A DNA stretch of 64,000 nucleotides from Azorinus chamasolen (taxonomy: Eukaryota; Mollusca; Bivalvia; Cardiida; Solecurtidae), in NCBI GenBank assembly GCA_963576725.1, contig OY755242.1, positions 59,440,480 to 59,504,479 of the forward strand, given 5' to 3'. This document shows positions 32,155 through 44,700 of this stretch, piece after piece. Positions within the stretch are counted from its first letter, which is position 1, and each line of letters begins with the position of its first letter. The position numbers were made by a program, and so were the translations under genes. The notes below the pieces were generated by a model. It made no database searches and had not been told where the DNA came from. It was given only the letters and a program-made list of their open reading frames with translations.

Positions 32155-32275
32155 TTTATTTATTTATTTATTTAACGAGGGTAGCTCAATTAGTCATATT
32201 GACTAATCTACCTTGAGGCACTCAAACAAAAGCATTTCAAAACAGTAAATTACAGATATATATATATATATATGC
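32155..32275 (-). repeat. probable SINE/LINE 3' tail with (TTTA)n and (AT)n
   Basis: A (ttta)n run, then acgagggtagctcaattagt .. cttgaggcactcaaac, then (at)n at 32253-32272. On the minus strand it would end in (TAAA)n, like a retroposon tail. The family is not recognised. Confidence 0.4.
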
Positions 32276-32559
32276 ACAAGAAATCAATGTTCAGATTAAC
32301 TCATTGCTCGCTAAGTAATGTGTAGACCCAGATCAGAGGGCTCCTAGAGAAGCCCTCTGATGAGGGCCTGCAATGTTTGTCTTTCAAACCCCTCATGCAA
32401 AATCTACTCTTTCATACTGTATGTACTCTACTACTTATCAATGATCGAAAAAACCATTTTGAAAATTCAGGGTTAAATCCTTCCAGATATACTGAAACGA
32501 CATATTTCTAAAATGCAGTCAGATTAAGGTCTGTATGTATGCAGGTACTTAATAAAATA

Positions 32560-32789
32560 TTAACCCTTTCCTCCAAAAATACGCCTTTCTACGCCTCTGT
32601 AAAAATCACCTATTGAAACCATTGTGATAAATAGAACATTTGCACATATAGGAGCAATTGCTCTATTTATCACAATGGTTTCAAACTACAAAATTCTAAA
32701 CATTTTCCTTTTCTCTAGTTAATGCTCCTTTTTGGTACATTTATTCAAAGATGTTGGATCTAAAAATAGCCTATGAGGGAATGGGTTAA
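32560..32789 (+). mobile_element. TTAA-C element, complete
   Basis: 230 bp: ttaaccctttcctccaaaaa .. atgagggaatgggttaa; stem gaaaccattgtgataaatag. Confidence 0.86.
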
Positions 32790-33074
32790 GGAATAATAAA
32801 ATGCATATCATTTACATGGAGTTTTATTTAGAACTTTACTTTTAACTCGTTACTTGATAGAGACCTGTGCAAGGTTAGATCCAAATCAGATAACTCCCCA
32901 TAGGAACAGTCTCATCAGGGTCTGCACTGTTTGCTTATAAATAGAACATCTTAGATCTGTTTCTGTACTGTTTATCACAGTAATGTATTTACTTGTATTG
33001 TAAAAAGATTATATATAGATATGCTTTTGCAAACGATGTCAATCAATTTCATAAAGCAAACACTAGTATTGTAT

Positions 33075-33308
33075 TTTCACCTCATAAATATTTATGAAAG
33101 AAATAATGACATCACGAATATTAATTAAATCGTGTTGGCACATGAAAACAGGTATTTTTTACCATGGCAGTAGCTGTAGTATCATATCTATATTGTTTCA
33201 TGAGCAAACATAGCAGACTCTGATCAGACAGCTCAGACAGGAGCTGTCTGATCTGGGTCTGCTCTTTCTGCAAAGGTGTAGAAAGGTGTATTTATGGAGT
33301 AAAGGGTT
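33075..33308 (+). mobile_element. TTAA-B element
   Basis: cacctcataaatatttatga .. ttatggagtaaagggttta; apex agctcagacaggagct. Confidence 0.72.
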
Positions 33309-33857
33309 TACCCATTACCTCATGAATATTCATGTAAGAAATAATGACAACATGAATATTTATTTGTTGAATTTTATAATTGGTATATGAACACAGGACA
33401 TTTTGGTACAGGTAGAAACTCTAGAATCAGATCTATATAATCCCATTAGCAAACAGGTCAGACCCTGATCAGACAGGTCCTATAGTAGCCATCTGATCTC
33501 AGTCTTCTCTGTTTGCAAAGGCTAGAAATTGCACCTCTGTCTAGTAAAAGGTTAGACATACTGCCCTTCAACTTATTTATTGAAATGTCATATTTATGTC
33601 TACTAACTTCTTATAGTATCTGTAAAATATAATAAAATGGTCTTCCTTTCAACAGATTCATTGAGACCTTTGTACATGTATTTAGATTTATATATTTAGA
33701 TTGTATATTCAGCAGACAACTAACACTGAAAGAGCTTTATGTTCCTGAAAAGACCTGTTTTCATAAATGTTTCAAGTTAATTATTTTTTGATGTTGGTAT
33801 TGAATTTATTAACAAATTTACTTTTCCATGCTATGTAAAGCTTATTAGAAAACATGT

Positions 33858-34107
33858 TAACCCTTTCCTTCATAAGAAAGCCTTTTGACATATCTGCAAA
33901 CAGAGTAAACCCAGATCAAATGACTCCCATAGGAGCAGTCTGACGAGGGTCTGCTCTGTTTGCATATGGTATAATATAGATCTGATTCTACAGTTTCTGC
34001 CTTAATAGTCGAAACAGCCTGTGAACATATGCCATCTTAAAATTCAGCTAATAAATATTGATGATGTCATTATTGCATACATGAATATTAAGCAGGGAAA
34101 GGGTTAA
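33858..34107 (-). mobile_element. TTAA-B element, reverse
   Basis: ttaaccctttccttcataag .. attaagcagggaaagggttaa; core gtaaacccagatcaaatga. Confidence 0.78.
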
Positions 34108-34175
34108 TCGCTGTAGATTTTTAAAAACAGTTTATTATGTGGAAAAATGAATATGTTCCAAATTGATACATTCTA

Positions 34176-34404
34176 TTAACCAATTCCCTCATATTGACGA
34201 CTTTTGACGATTCTGCAAAAGTCACTTTGTGAAACCATTGTGATAAATAGAGCATTTGCTCCTAAGGAACAAATGCTCTATTTATCACAATGGTTTCAAA
34301 ACTACATTATTCTAACATTTTCCTTTTCTCTACTAAATTCTCCTTTTCGGTATATTTATTCAAAGAGGTTAGGTCTAAGAATAGCCGATGAGGGAATGGG
34401 TTAC
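34176..34404 (+). mobile_element. TTAA-C element
   Basis: ttaaccaattccctcatatt .. gatgagggaatgggttac; apex atttgctcctaaggaacaaa. Confidence 0.85.
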
Positions 34405-34796
34405 AGTGAGTCTCTAAGTCAGACAGCATTTATAAAATAGTGTTGTAATAGCCAGACTCTTATTATTGAACTGGTGCTTAGCTCGTCTGTTTTCAAGTAA
34501 TTGTAACTCCGGCGTCTGCATTGTCGTCATCGTTGTCGTCTAGAAACTTTAATGTTTGCTATTACTTCTTGACTGTTCACGCAAATCTTATGAAACTTCA
34601 CACATTTGTTCACCTTCACAAGGGCTACAATCGAACAGACGAGTGTTGGCACCTGCATGCGATACTCTTGTTATATTTTTTTATGGCCCCGCATAGTTGT
34701 TTGTGGGGGACATATAGAGTACTAGTAGGTCTGTGTGTTTTGAAACTCTTGTTTGTGGAACTCTTCTAATACCTTTCATTGGTTTTAATGCTTTAC

Positions 34797-35040
34797 TTAA
34801 CCCTTTCCCTCATACAAACGTGTTTTCACGCATTTGCAAACAGAGTAGACCCAGATCAGACGGCTCCTAGAGGAGCCGTCTGATCAGGGTCTGCTCTGTT
34901 TGCTAATAGAATTTGATAAATCTGTTTCTTTGCTTTCTAAAATGTCTGCAATGTTCCAAGTTCCATATTTCTTTATAACTATTTTGTTAATGAATATTCA
35001 GTAGGTATTGAAATTTGGAATAAACATAGAACAGGGAAAT
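34797..35040 (+). mobile_element. TTAA-A fused to TTAA-B remnant
   Basis: ttaaccctttccctcataca .. catagaacagggaaa, then runs without a terminus into B interior (ttatgacatgaatattagg). The right end is lost. Confidence 0.75.
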
Positions 35041-35720
35041 TATGACATGAATATTAGGTTTTAGATTAGTTTTTATTACGGCTAATGAACACAAAAGAGT
35101 TTGGCCATGGCCGAAACTGTAGAATCAAATCTATATTGTTCCATAAGCAAACTGTAGAATCAGGTCTATATCTGAGCTCCAGGAGCAAACTGTAGAATCA
35201 GGTCTATATCTGAGCTCCAGGTAAGATGAGTAAATTAAAACATTTTCAAACATAGTTCCTTTATTTCTCCACCAACCCCTATACTGTGACCACTCTGTAG
35301 AATTGTCTCGAAGGGTTTGTTGGAGCAATGTCGATTTTAGTATTTGGGTACGCATCGTTATCTGTAGCTCTGCAATATTATTCCATAAGCAAATAAAGCA
35401 GACCCTGATTAGACGGCTCCTACCTTGTTTGAATAGGCATAGAAAGGCGTATATATGGGGTAAAAGGTGAAACTTTCACATGTGAACTTTTCCTTATATG
35501 CAAATAAATATAAAAGGAGGAATTGCATCTGAGATCATATTTGACTGAATTATGGCCTTTTGTTGTCACTTCAAATTGCCCTAATTATTTGGCAAGAGAA
35601 ACATAGACAACTAGTGCAGACCTCAAACGACTCCTGAAGGAACTGTTTGGTCACAGTCTACAATATTTGCTACTATGACAGTGTAATTTGAAGTTATCAG
35701 AATAGTGCCAGATTGAACTA

Positions 35721-36039
35721 CAGCTGAACTTCGATATCTCAAACTTGGATAACTCGAACTTTGGGATAACTCGAACTAATAGTTTAGTCCTTCCAAAACT
35801 TACAATACAGAATTGCTCTAAAATCTATAACTATGCATATCTAGAAACACACATGACAGCTTAATGCAGGTCTAACGTAATGCTGAAAGCTCCTACAGGA
35901 GCTGTCAGCATTTCTTTAGACCTGCATTAAGCTGTGAACTTAAGAATTTGTTCAGATCAGAAATCGGATAACTCAAACTTCTGTTATCTTGAACTAATTT
36001 GTCTAGTCCCATGAAGTTCGAGATATCGAAGTTCAACTG
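35721..36039. mobile_element. family G TA-flanked element, copy 2
   Basis: Left cagctgaacttcgatatctc, right read inward cagttgaacttcgatatctc, TA flanks, 319 bp. The inner hairpin is agcttaatgcaggtctaacg .. gacctgcattaagctgtg with apex gctcctacaggagc. Confidence 0.83.
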
Positions 36040-37574
36040 TATTTAGCTTTAGAAACTGATGTAGTGGAGAGATTGGGTGCAGTTTGAGTGTTGAAATGGG
36101 TAGTGAAGGCATCCATGTTTTTTGGACGCAGTTCTGATTATTCAACAGCATTATTTCTACAGCATTAATTCCTAATTATTCTGATTGTGGTTTTGTTAGA
36201 TTGTTACTGTAGTGTCATATATATATTTTGTTCCCTCTGCTATGTTTTATGATTAGCACCTTTGTTTCCACACAGATCCTCATTATATTTAGAAATTATG
36301 TGTGTGACCATAAGATCTCAACCAAGTTGAATTATGGTCAAAGTAGGATTAGCAGGTCTAGAGTTGTGTGCCCTTGACTTAGCCAAATATAACATATACA
36401 TGTAACATGTTTATACTATAACACCTTTGTTTGCTCTCAGGCCCACAACATATTCAGATATATCACAGGATTATTGTAACAGCAACCTGTGGGATGAAAC
36501 TGTGATGACCTTTGCAAACAGTTTGGACCCAAACTAGATGCTGAGTAACTCTGCATCTCATCAGGGTCTAAACTGTTTGAATGTTCTGATCATAAATTTG
36601 GAAAAAGATGGAAGAATGATAGAAGAGGTCAATTAGCAATGCTTATAGATATTACAGAATGCATTTACAATAGGTTTACACTAAATTTACACTAGTTTAC
36701 ACTAACATCTTGATCACTAAGCTATATGAATGATCGTTACCAAGTTTAATTGTAAGTATAGTCGAACTTGTGATTCTAGGTTATGTTCCCTTCAATATTA
36801 AACAAGTGTATCCAATGTGAGTGATATAGGACCATCATGGCACTCTTGTTTAACCCTATCCTTCATAAAATGCCCTTTCACACATTTGCAAACAGAGTAG
36901 ACCCAGATCAGATGGCTCCTATAGGAGCCATCTGATCAGGGTCTGCACTGTTTGCTTATGAAAAGATCATAGATCTGACTCTATAATTTGTACCAATACC
37001 AAAAACACCTGTGTACATTATTCCATTATAAAAAATAATCTGATTAATATTCATATAATTATTATTTCTTACATGAATATGTAACAGGTAAAGGGTTAAA
37101 CCATTGTATTTAATGTGAGCGATATGGGTCCACCATGGTCCTCTTTGTTTAACCCTTTCCTTCATATAACCGCCTTTTCACGCATTTGCAAACAGAGTAG
37201 ACCCAGATCAGATGGCCCCTATAGGAGCTGTCTGATCTGGGTCTGCTCTGTTTGCTTTTGACATGATTTAAACATTTACCCCATGAAAATTCATGTAAGA
37301 ATAATGACAACATAAATATTAAATACCTGAATTTTCCTTATGGCACTACTATGATCAGGGGATTTTTTATCATGACAGAAACACTACAATCAGATCTTTA
37401 TATTATAATATAAGCAAACATAGTAGACCCTGATCTAAAGGCTCCTACAGGAGCTGTCTGATCTTTGTCTTTTCTGTTTGCAAAGTCATTAAAAGGCGTA
37501 TCTATGATGGAAAGGGTTAACAGTGTGAGGAGAGTTAACAGATGTTGTCATTTGTATTTGAAAATTATTAGATA

Positions 37575-37770
37575 CTCAGAGGTCCAGATAAGATGCTTAT
37601 ATTAAAACATTTTCAAGAATAATTTCTTTATTTCTCCACCAAACCCTATGTTGTGACCACTCTTTAGAATCGTCTCAAAGAGACGATTCTAAAGAGTGGT
37701 CACAACATAGGGTTTGGTGGAGAAATGGCGATTTTAGTACTTGAGTACACACATTTATTTGTTGCTATGG
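37575..37770. repeat. family D element, best-preserved hairpin
   Basis: aggtccagataagatgctta .., with a near-perfect hairpin from tttctccaccaaaccctatg to ggtttggtggagaaatggcg centred on tctcaaagaga. Confidence 0.85.
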
Positions 37771-37924
37771 ATACTGTGAAATGAAAATCAGTCTACTGTA
37801 AATCCTCCATAAATCAGCCTTTCAGAGATTAGTATCAGTGACTGTCTTTACTGTCTGTAATACCCTTTACTCCATGAATATTCATGCAAGAAATAATGAC
37901 ATGATTAATGATGAAATTCATTTT

Positions 37925-38455
37925 TAGCTCTACTTTTTCGAAAAGTGGAGGTATTGTCATGACCCTCTCGTTGGCGTCGGCGTTGGCTTTATTAAAATTC
38001 CAATTAGGTTTTTGGTGCCCCCACAAGGTGAGAGGTATATAGCCTGCTCTTATTCATCCATCAGTCCATCCATCTGTACATCCCGCAAATTAATGTGAGT
38101 CCAACTCCTCATACATGTGAGGATTAACTTCAAACTTCCACAGATGAACAACATTGAAATGAAGATGCTTGTAAAGAATGGACTTTGTGCTTCAAACCAT
38201 TTTATGGAGTTACAGGACTGAATCTTTCTATAGAAAATAGTGTGTGTTCAGCTCCTCATTCTCCATTGGGAGGAACTCTTTCAAACTTTCATAGATGAAC
38301 AACCTTAATGTATAGATGGCTATATAGATGGAAATGTTTTTGCTGCTGCAGTTTTTACTTGAGTTATGGGACATTGTAAGTTTTTCTACTTGATGTGCTT
38401 GATTTAGAAAAATATTGCCAAAAGGGGGGCATCCGTGTCCTATGGACACAATTCA
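37925..38455 (+). mobile_element. K-type elements inside a TTAA-B remnant
   Basis: The B start (ctttactccatgaatattca, 37864) breaks off at agctctactttttcgaaaag and sequence resembling B resumes at ttaattgtaatggcc (38460). The insert ends with the hairpin tgtcctatggaca and attcaagtt. Confidence 0.6.
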
Positions 38456-39631
38456 AGTTTTTAATTGTAATGGCCTGTCTGTAGCATAGTAAAATGTATG
38501 TATGTACTTTAAAATGTGTTGTTTAGTTTGTAAATACAACCCAATTCTGTGTAATTCTGCCTTGAAAAAGCAGGTTGTAAATTTATTTATTCGTGCTATT
38601 TCAATCTGTTGTTAGTGATATGTTTTGAATTACCTTTGAAATAAACAAAATAATGATAACATACATGTATTGTTTTGACTGGGTTAATTTCCGTATGTTA
38701 AACATGATGGATGAGCCAAATCATGTACACTAAAACCCCTGTAAACCAGACCTTTAATTACTATCAATGCCGGTCTGTAAGACAGATGGCAACTTAATGC
38801 AGGTTGAAAGTCATGCAGAAAAATTCCTTTGGGAGCTTTCTGCATGACGTTCATCTTGCATTAATTCATCATTCTGTCGACATTTTTTCTTCGTGCCTCA
38901 TGTGAATTTGATCCCCACTGCCGATGCAATATTTTGTTTGTGCTTTGTTTTCTGCTCAATATTTGTTTTATATTGAGAAAGAATTTAGGTAAATGTGTGC
39001 TTTTCTAAAAAGAAATGTATGGAGTCAGTTATTCTTATTTTTAACCAGATTCCTTGTTATTAAATGGGTGAATGTTGTTTGCCGGACAGGCGACAGCAAA
39101 CTTTCGTTTCTGGATGATAACTTTAGTTACAGTTTTAATATCTTTAACAAATTTTGTAAATAGATAGCTTATATAAAATACAGGTTCAGATTGTTCTTGA
39201 CTCGCTGTGACCTTGACCTGGAACCCTGACCTCAAATTTAGCAAATATTTCTCTGGGATATAGCTCCTTTAATATCTCACCCAGAAATGCCAATTTAATT
39301 ATTTGGTGTGTGGATGCATCTTCCTCTGTTAACTAATAAACAGGCTGTTTATAATAAATGAACCCCAAAACACCAGCACCTTCAGCACTTTGATTTATCA
39401 TGAGGTCTATTTCGACCCGAACTTGGTCGACCACTAATGGTAAGTTCAATGTTGCCAAGCAAAACACCACATCGATTTATCAGTGACAAAATACATCAAA
39501 GCTGGGTTTGAAATACGATGTAATGCATGGTTTATTAAATTTAACAACAAATCACATGACTTTTTGTTTTGAAATCATAAAGCATTACTTCTACTACTAC
39601 TACTACTACTACTACTACTGAATTATATTAT

Positions 39632-40435
39632 TATACCCCCCTTTTGAAAAATTGGGGGTATATTGCTTTGCACATATCGGTGGGTCTGTCTGTCAATCGG
39701 TCGGTAAATCAAACGGTTTCCGATCAATAACTGATAAACGGCTTGGCATAGGATCTTCAATCTTGCTGTGGTGGTTGGTCATGACCACTAGATGATCCCT
39801 ATTGTTTTTGAGGTCACTACATTATAGGTCAAAGGTCAAGGTCACCATGATCTTAACTGGTAAAATGCTTTCCGATCAATAACTGCTCAAGGGGTTGGCT
39901 TTAGATCTTCAAACTTGCTGTGGTGATTAGTCATAACCACTAGATGACCCCTGTTGTTGTTTTTTATGTCACTGTCAAAGGTCAAGGTCAACATGACCTT
40001 AACTGGTAAAATGCTTTCCGATCAATAACTGCTCAAAGGTATGGCTTAGGATCTCCAAACTTGCAGTGGTGATTAGTCATGACCACTAGATGATCCCTAC
40101 TGTTTCTGAGGTCACTAGGTCAAAGGTCAAGGTCACCATGTCCTTCACTGTTGAAATTGTTTCCAATCGATAACTGCTCTTGGCTTAGGATCTTAACTTA
40201 CAATGGTGATTAGTTATGACCACTAGATGATCCCTACTGTTTCTGAGGTCACTAGGTCAAAGGTCAAAGTCACCATGTTCTTTACTGGTGAAATGGTTTC
40301 CTATAAATAACTGCTCTTGGCTTAGGACTTTCAAACTTGCTGTGGTGATTAGTCATGCCCACTAGATGGCCCCCATTGTTTTTTGAGGTCACAAGGTCAG
40401 GGGGTCTTGGGGGGTATACAAACATATCTTGTTAA
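39632..40435 (+). repeat. K-type element, acccccc subfamily
   Basis: 5' hairpin taccccccttttgaaaaatt..gggggta. Four to five diverged units contain gatgatccctactgtttctg and aaaggtcaaggtcaccatg. The 3' end is ggggggtatacaaacatatc..ttgtt. Confidence 0.7.
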
Positions 40436-40439
40436 TGTT

Positions 40440-40965
40440 ACTACTACTACTACTACTAATAATAATAATAATGATAGTAATAAAATAATATTAAAATGCA
40501 TTAACAATAATGATAATAATAAAATAATAATATTAATTCGTAAATTTATATTTGTGGTCAAAGGGAGAGAATTCAAACTTTACTATAAGGAAAGATTGTA
40601 AGAGTTGCTTCCCTTAAACATAACGGGTATATGGAATCTTACACTGCTTAGTGTTGAAGATATTTGTTTATTTGTTATTATTAAATTATTCCTTTTTATC
40701 GTTAAACAATTAACCTTGATAATAATGATAATAAACAACACTTCATCAATTCCATTTACCTGTAGTGGTCTAAGGGAAGTAACTCTTACAGTTTTTCCTT
40801 GTAGTAAAGTATAAATGCTCTCCCTTTGACCATTAAATCTCTTTTTGCGAAATGGATCTGTACTGTTATTATTATTATTATACTTGAAATAATAATAATA
40901 ATAATAATTATTATTATTATAATTCAGAAATATTTCATTCTGTAATAATAATAATTATTATAATA
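40440..40965. repeat. (ATT/AAT)n microsatellites and an ~80-base-arm inverted repeat
   Basis: A (cta)n/(aat)n tract at 40438-40530 and (att)n/(aat)n at 40866-40960. Arms 40554-40630 (ggtcaaagggagagaattca..) and 40760-40837 (..ctctccctttgacca) are inverted copies of one another. Confidence 0.75.
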
Positions 40966-40974
40966 TAACTGAAT

Positions 40975-41172
40975 ATATAAGAAATAGTATAACCCACTGA
41001 GGACCTTAAGTGTTGCATTATAGCAATGTATTTACTTCGTGATTATAGTGACCAACCAGTCAGCTCTAAAATAGTTTAAGGTCCGAAGCCGAAGGATGGG
41101 GCTGACTGGTTGGTCACTATCTAATGCAAAATTTTAGGCCTGAAATGTGCTGTACTATTTCTTATAGTATAC
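40975..41172. repeat. imperfect palindrome (foldback MITE)
   Basis: Outer arms ataagaaatagtat / tactatttcttatagtat; inner arms atagtgaccaaccagtcagc / gctgactggttggtcactat. Confidence 0.75.
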
Positions 41173-41421
41173 CACACCTCTTTGTTCACTTGTGAACGTA
41201 TTTTAGCAGTTCCGTGTCGCTCCGTGATTACCTCCCTTTAATAAGTATTTCCCTCCTGCAAATCAATTATTGCATTTATTAAAATTACTCAAAGTGTTCT
41301 CTATATCAAATTTAACCTTTCTCAATAATGATTATTATTTTACTCAGAAAAAAGAGAAATGCAAAGAAAAATGACTTGTTTTTATAAATAAATATATCTA
41401 TACAACTATATATATAAAACT

Positions 41422-41945
41422 TCAGCCAGTTGAAGGTGGTCACTAAAATGTAGAAGTAGAAGTAGAAGTATCTAATTCTTTACAAGAAGAAAGTTTACTT
41501 ATATGAATTTAACTGCGAAAATTACCGAGCACAGCAGGTCATAGAGGTGGACACTTCACGGCAAAAATATGGACAGGTACATTTATTTAAGTATGCTCCG
41601 GACAAGTTTTTAAGTACTGGGTAAGGTATAGATCTAACGTTACTATAATAGAAAACATGGAAATCTGCAGACATCCGAACATAACATTTTACAGTTATTC
41701 ATGTTAGATAATCTACTAAGTAACATTTAATTTCAGCACGTGCAAAGGTCAAGTTGATTTAACCCTTTGCATGGTAGAAACACATCTGCAAACAGGACAC
41801 AGTTTAGATCTCGGAGACAGGTGACAGCTAATGCACCTGGTGAATGTCATGCAGAAAAGTTTGCATAAGTTCCACTCTGCATTAATTAACCATAGTCTAC
41901 TTCTTCTATGCTTTAGTGACCACCTTCAACTGACTGAACTGCCTA
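41422..41945. repeat. 520-bp foldback element
   Basis: Arms cagccagttgaaggtggtca and tgaccaccttcaactgactg enclose unique sequence plus a degraded TTAA element and an F-type hairpin. Confidence 0.65.
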
Positions 41946-42804
41946 AAAGAATGTAAATTCTTCTCTAATTCCGGTTTGGAGGAGTTTTACTGTAGACCCA
42001 GATCACAAACTCCTGTAGGAACCGTCTGATCTGGGTTTACTCTGTTTGCAGATGCGTTAAAATACGTTTATATGAGGGAAAGGGTTAAGTCGATTTTTTT
42101 ATAATGGAATATGAACACGTTTTTAAAAGCTCAGGCAAAAACTGTATAATCAGATTTATATAATTCCTTAGCCAAACAGAGCAATCCTGGCTAGACAGTC
42201 CAAGTAGGAGCCGTCTAATTACTCTATTTAAGCGCTTATAATATGAAGGAAAGGGTTAATGGCCGAAAAGTTTAGCTAATAAAATACCCGGGATGATTTT
42301 TACCTGGTAACCGGTTTGTGCAGGATGATATCGGTTATCTCCCCTGGCATACCTGGTTACTATATAAATAATGTTGTAAATTACTCCCGATTTCACTGTG
42401 TGTTCTGGAATTATTCTGCGATTTTGTTGCAACCTGTCATTGTTCAAGGTCAGAGGTAACAAATTATTGATTATATGTGGACGATATCATTAATTTAGTC
42501 GAATTTATAGTCCTAAACAAACAAACCCGCTTTTTGTTTCAAGTATTGTACATGTATCGATACCTTTCGCAATATTTACGATTTACGAGGCCTGCCACAA
42601 CCATTAGGAAGTATATTAGGTACAGATTGTGGCTAATGACAATAGCATGTAGGACAGTATTTCCAGAATTCATTTGTCATATAAAAATCAGCTAATTGAT
42701 ATCCATAATAACATTTCTTACATGTATGAATATTCACATGGTAATTAAAGGCTGTCATATTCTACTAAATTGGAAAGCTGAAAAGCCTTAAAGGTCAGTC
42801 AGTC

Positions 42805-43496
42805 CAAAGACCTATGATAACACATAGATAAGAAACTACTGTATAACACTAGGAGAACTTATTCTGATAGGTGGTTTGGGTCTTTGCATAAAACTTTTTT
42901 GTTTGTGAACAGATTTTAACAATCCAGGTATCATATTGTAGCTTTATAGTTGCACTACACAATGATATGCTTATATTTCCCGAGTTTTTCTTACCATCCG
43001 AGATATTTGCAAACGTGACTTTGTTTGATTTTGTACACACCAAAATCATACCTTATTTCAGCACGTGGCAAACTCTTATATTCTATAAACTACTGAAAAA
43101 CAAAAGTTTTATCTGTGATAAAAATTGTATTTATAGTATTTATAATCATTTTCTAATTAAAATATACCATATTATTTTGAAGAAAGTATGCAAATCTTTA
43201 GAAATATTGATTTTTAATTGCAAACTAAGGTAATTTTCATCAAAATAAGTAGATTGCAATTCAGACAGGTGGGTTGGATCTTTGCACAAAACTTTTTTGT
43301 TTGTGGACCGATTTTAACGATTAAGGTATCATATTGTAGCTGAATAATTGTTCTACACAATGATATGCTTATATTTTCTGAGCCTTTCTTACAACTAGAG
43401 ATATTTGCAAACGTGACTTTGCGTGATTTGGTACATTTGCCGCGAGACTTGGTGAGATATGTCTAAGTTTCTTATCTGTGTTATCATAGGTCTTTG
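42805..43496. mobile_element. 692-bp DNA element with 7-bp target duplication
   Basis: TIRs caaagacctatgataacaca, extending to about 30 bases. Target duplication gtcagtc at 42798-42804 and 43497-43503. Inside is a direct repeat of about 175 bases (about 42869-43040 and 43263-43440; both have ttgcaaacgtgactttg). No transposase. Confidence 0.83.
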
Positions 43497-43626
43497 GTCA
43501 GTCCATTTAATAAGATTGCACCGGAGTTATACATACAGATAATGGCTACTGACTATAGCATGTATGCCAGTCTCAAGCGACCCTGTCAATCAGTTGTTAA
43601 CTCCACATTTACATTTTACATATAAA

Positions 43627-43830
43627 CAGTAAACCCCCTCTAACGCGACCACCAAAAAGGGGCATAATTCTGTCTGGCAGATGCCAGTGGTAGCTTAATG
43701 CAGGACCATGGTTATGCAGAAAGCTCCTATAGGAGCTTTCTGCATTACTTTCGTCCAGCATTAAGCAACCACCTGCTTATGAAGACAGCTATAGTTATTC
43801 TTATGTGGTCGCATTAGAGAGGTTCTACTG
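43627..43830. mobile_element. 204-bp CAGT-ended MITE with F hairpin
   Basis: Left cagtaaaccccctctaacgc, right read inward cagtagaacctctctaatgc. The inner hairpin is agcttaatgcaggaccatgg .. gtccagcattaagc with apex aagctcctataggagctt. Confidence 0.75.
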
Positions 43831-44350
43831 TAGTGAAGAGATGCCTTTTAACCCTTTCATTTCCTCCATGAATATTCATGCAAGAAACAATGATGTCATG
43901 AATATTATATTAATTTGTTATATTATAGCATATAATGGGCACAGGATTTTTTGGCAATGGCAGAAACTGTAGAATCATATCTTAGATCTATATCATAAGC
44001 AAACAGAGCAGACCCTGATTTTTGGAGTAACGGTTTAAGTCCTTTGCAAATGGTAGACCCAGATCAGGAGCAATAATATAGACCTGATTCTACAGTGTTT
44101 GCCATGTCCAAAACTTTCAGTATTCATCTGCCTAAATAAAAATCGGCTAATTGATATCAATAATAACATTTCTTACATGAATATTCACTAAATTGGAAAG
44201 CTGAAAAGGTCTGAGTGAGTCAGTCTAATTTGGATCCAAATCAGATGACACCGGAGTTAGTGCTCACCTTATACAGGTATATAGGCCGACTTATAAACTC
44301 ATCTTTTTATTTGAAACAACAATGGTACAAGATGCCAATAGTATACCTGT

Positions 44351-44502
44351 CAATGGTGGAAATGAGTCAACAATGCAGAGGTAATAAAGGGCAGAACTGC
44401 ATATCAGAATGGCCACAGTGGGAGCTCTGATGTTACAGCCATTAGGGCTGATGGAGTTCTTCGACACAGACACAGAAAAGCCCAGAGAAAGAAACAACTG
44501 AG
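44351..44502 (+). pseudogene. decayed partial copy of the anoctamin N-terminal exon
   Basis: Matches 46041-46190 closely (gagttcttcgacacagacac, aaaagcccagagaaagaaa). A one-base insertion next to the ATG throws the start codon out of frame, so translation from it stops at TGA 44428-44430. Several other substitutions (such as gct to gat) are present. The copy ends at caactgagtcacc, where repeat sequence begins. It could in principle be an alternative exon in the original frame, but it has no clear donor. Confidence 0.8.
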
Positions 44503-44504
44503 TC

Positions 44505-44700
44505 ACCTTTCCTTCATATAAACGCATTTTCATGCCTTTGCAAGTACAGAAGACCCAGATCAGACCAGGGTCTGCTCTGTTTACTTATAAAATTGTACTA
44601 GACCTGACTACAGTTTCTACCAAAGCCAAACAGTCCTGTGTACATATGCCATTATAAAAAATCAGCTAATAAATATTCATGATATCATTATTATGTCTCC
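44505..44700 (-). mobile_element. TTAA-B relative; carries the empty site of the 55783 hairpin
   Basis: ctttccttcatataaacgca .. ctaataaatattcatgatat. Nearly the same sequence occurs at 55605-55890; here gtgtacatatgccattat is uninterrupted. Confidence 0.75.

Noticed and set aside
37575..37770. The long family D hairpin as a microRNA gene.
   Set aside because: It is one of about 15 dispersed copies with a very long near-perfect stem; a MITE is the simpler reading.
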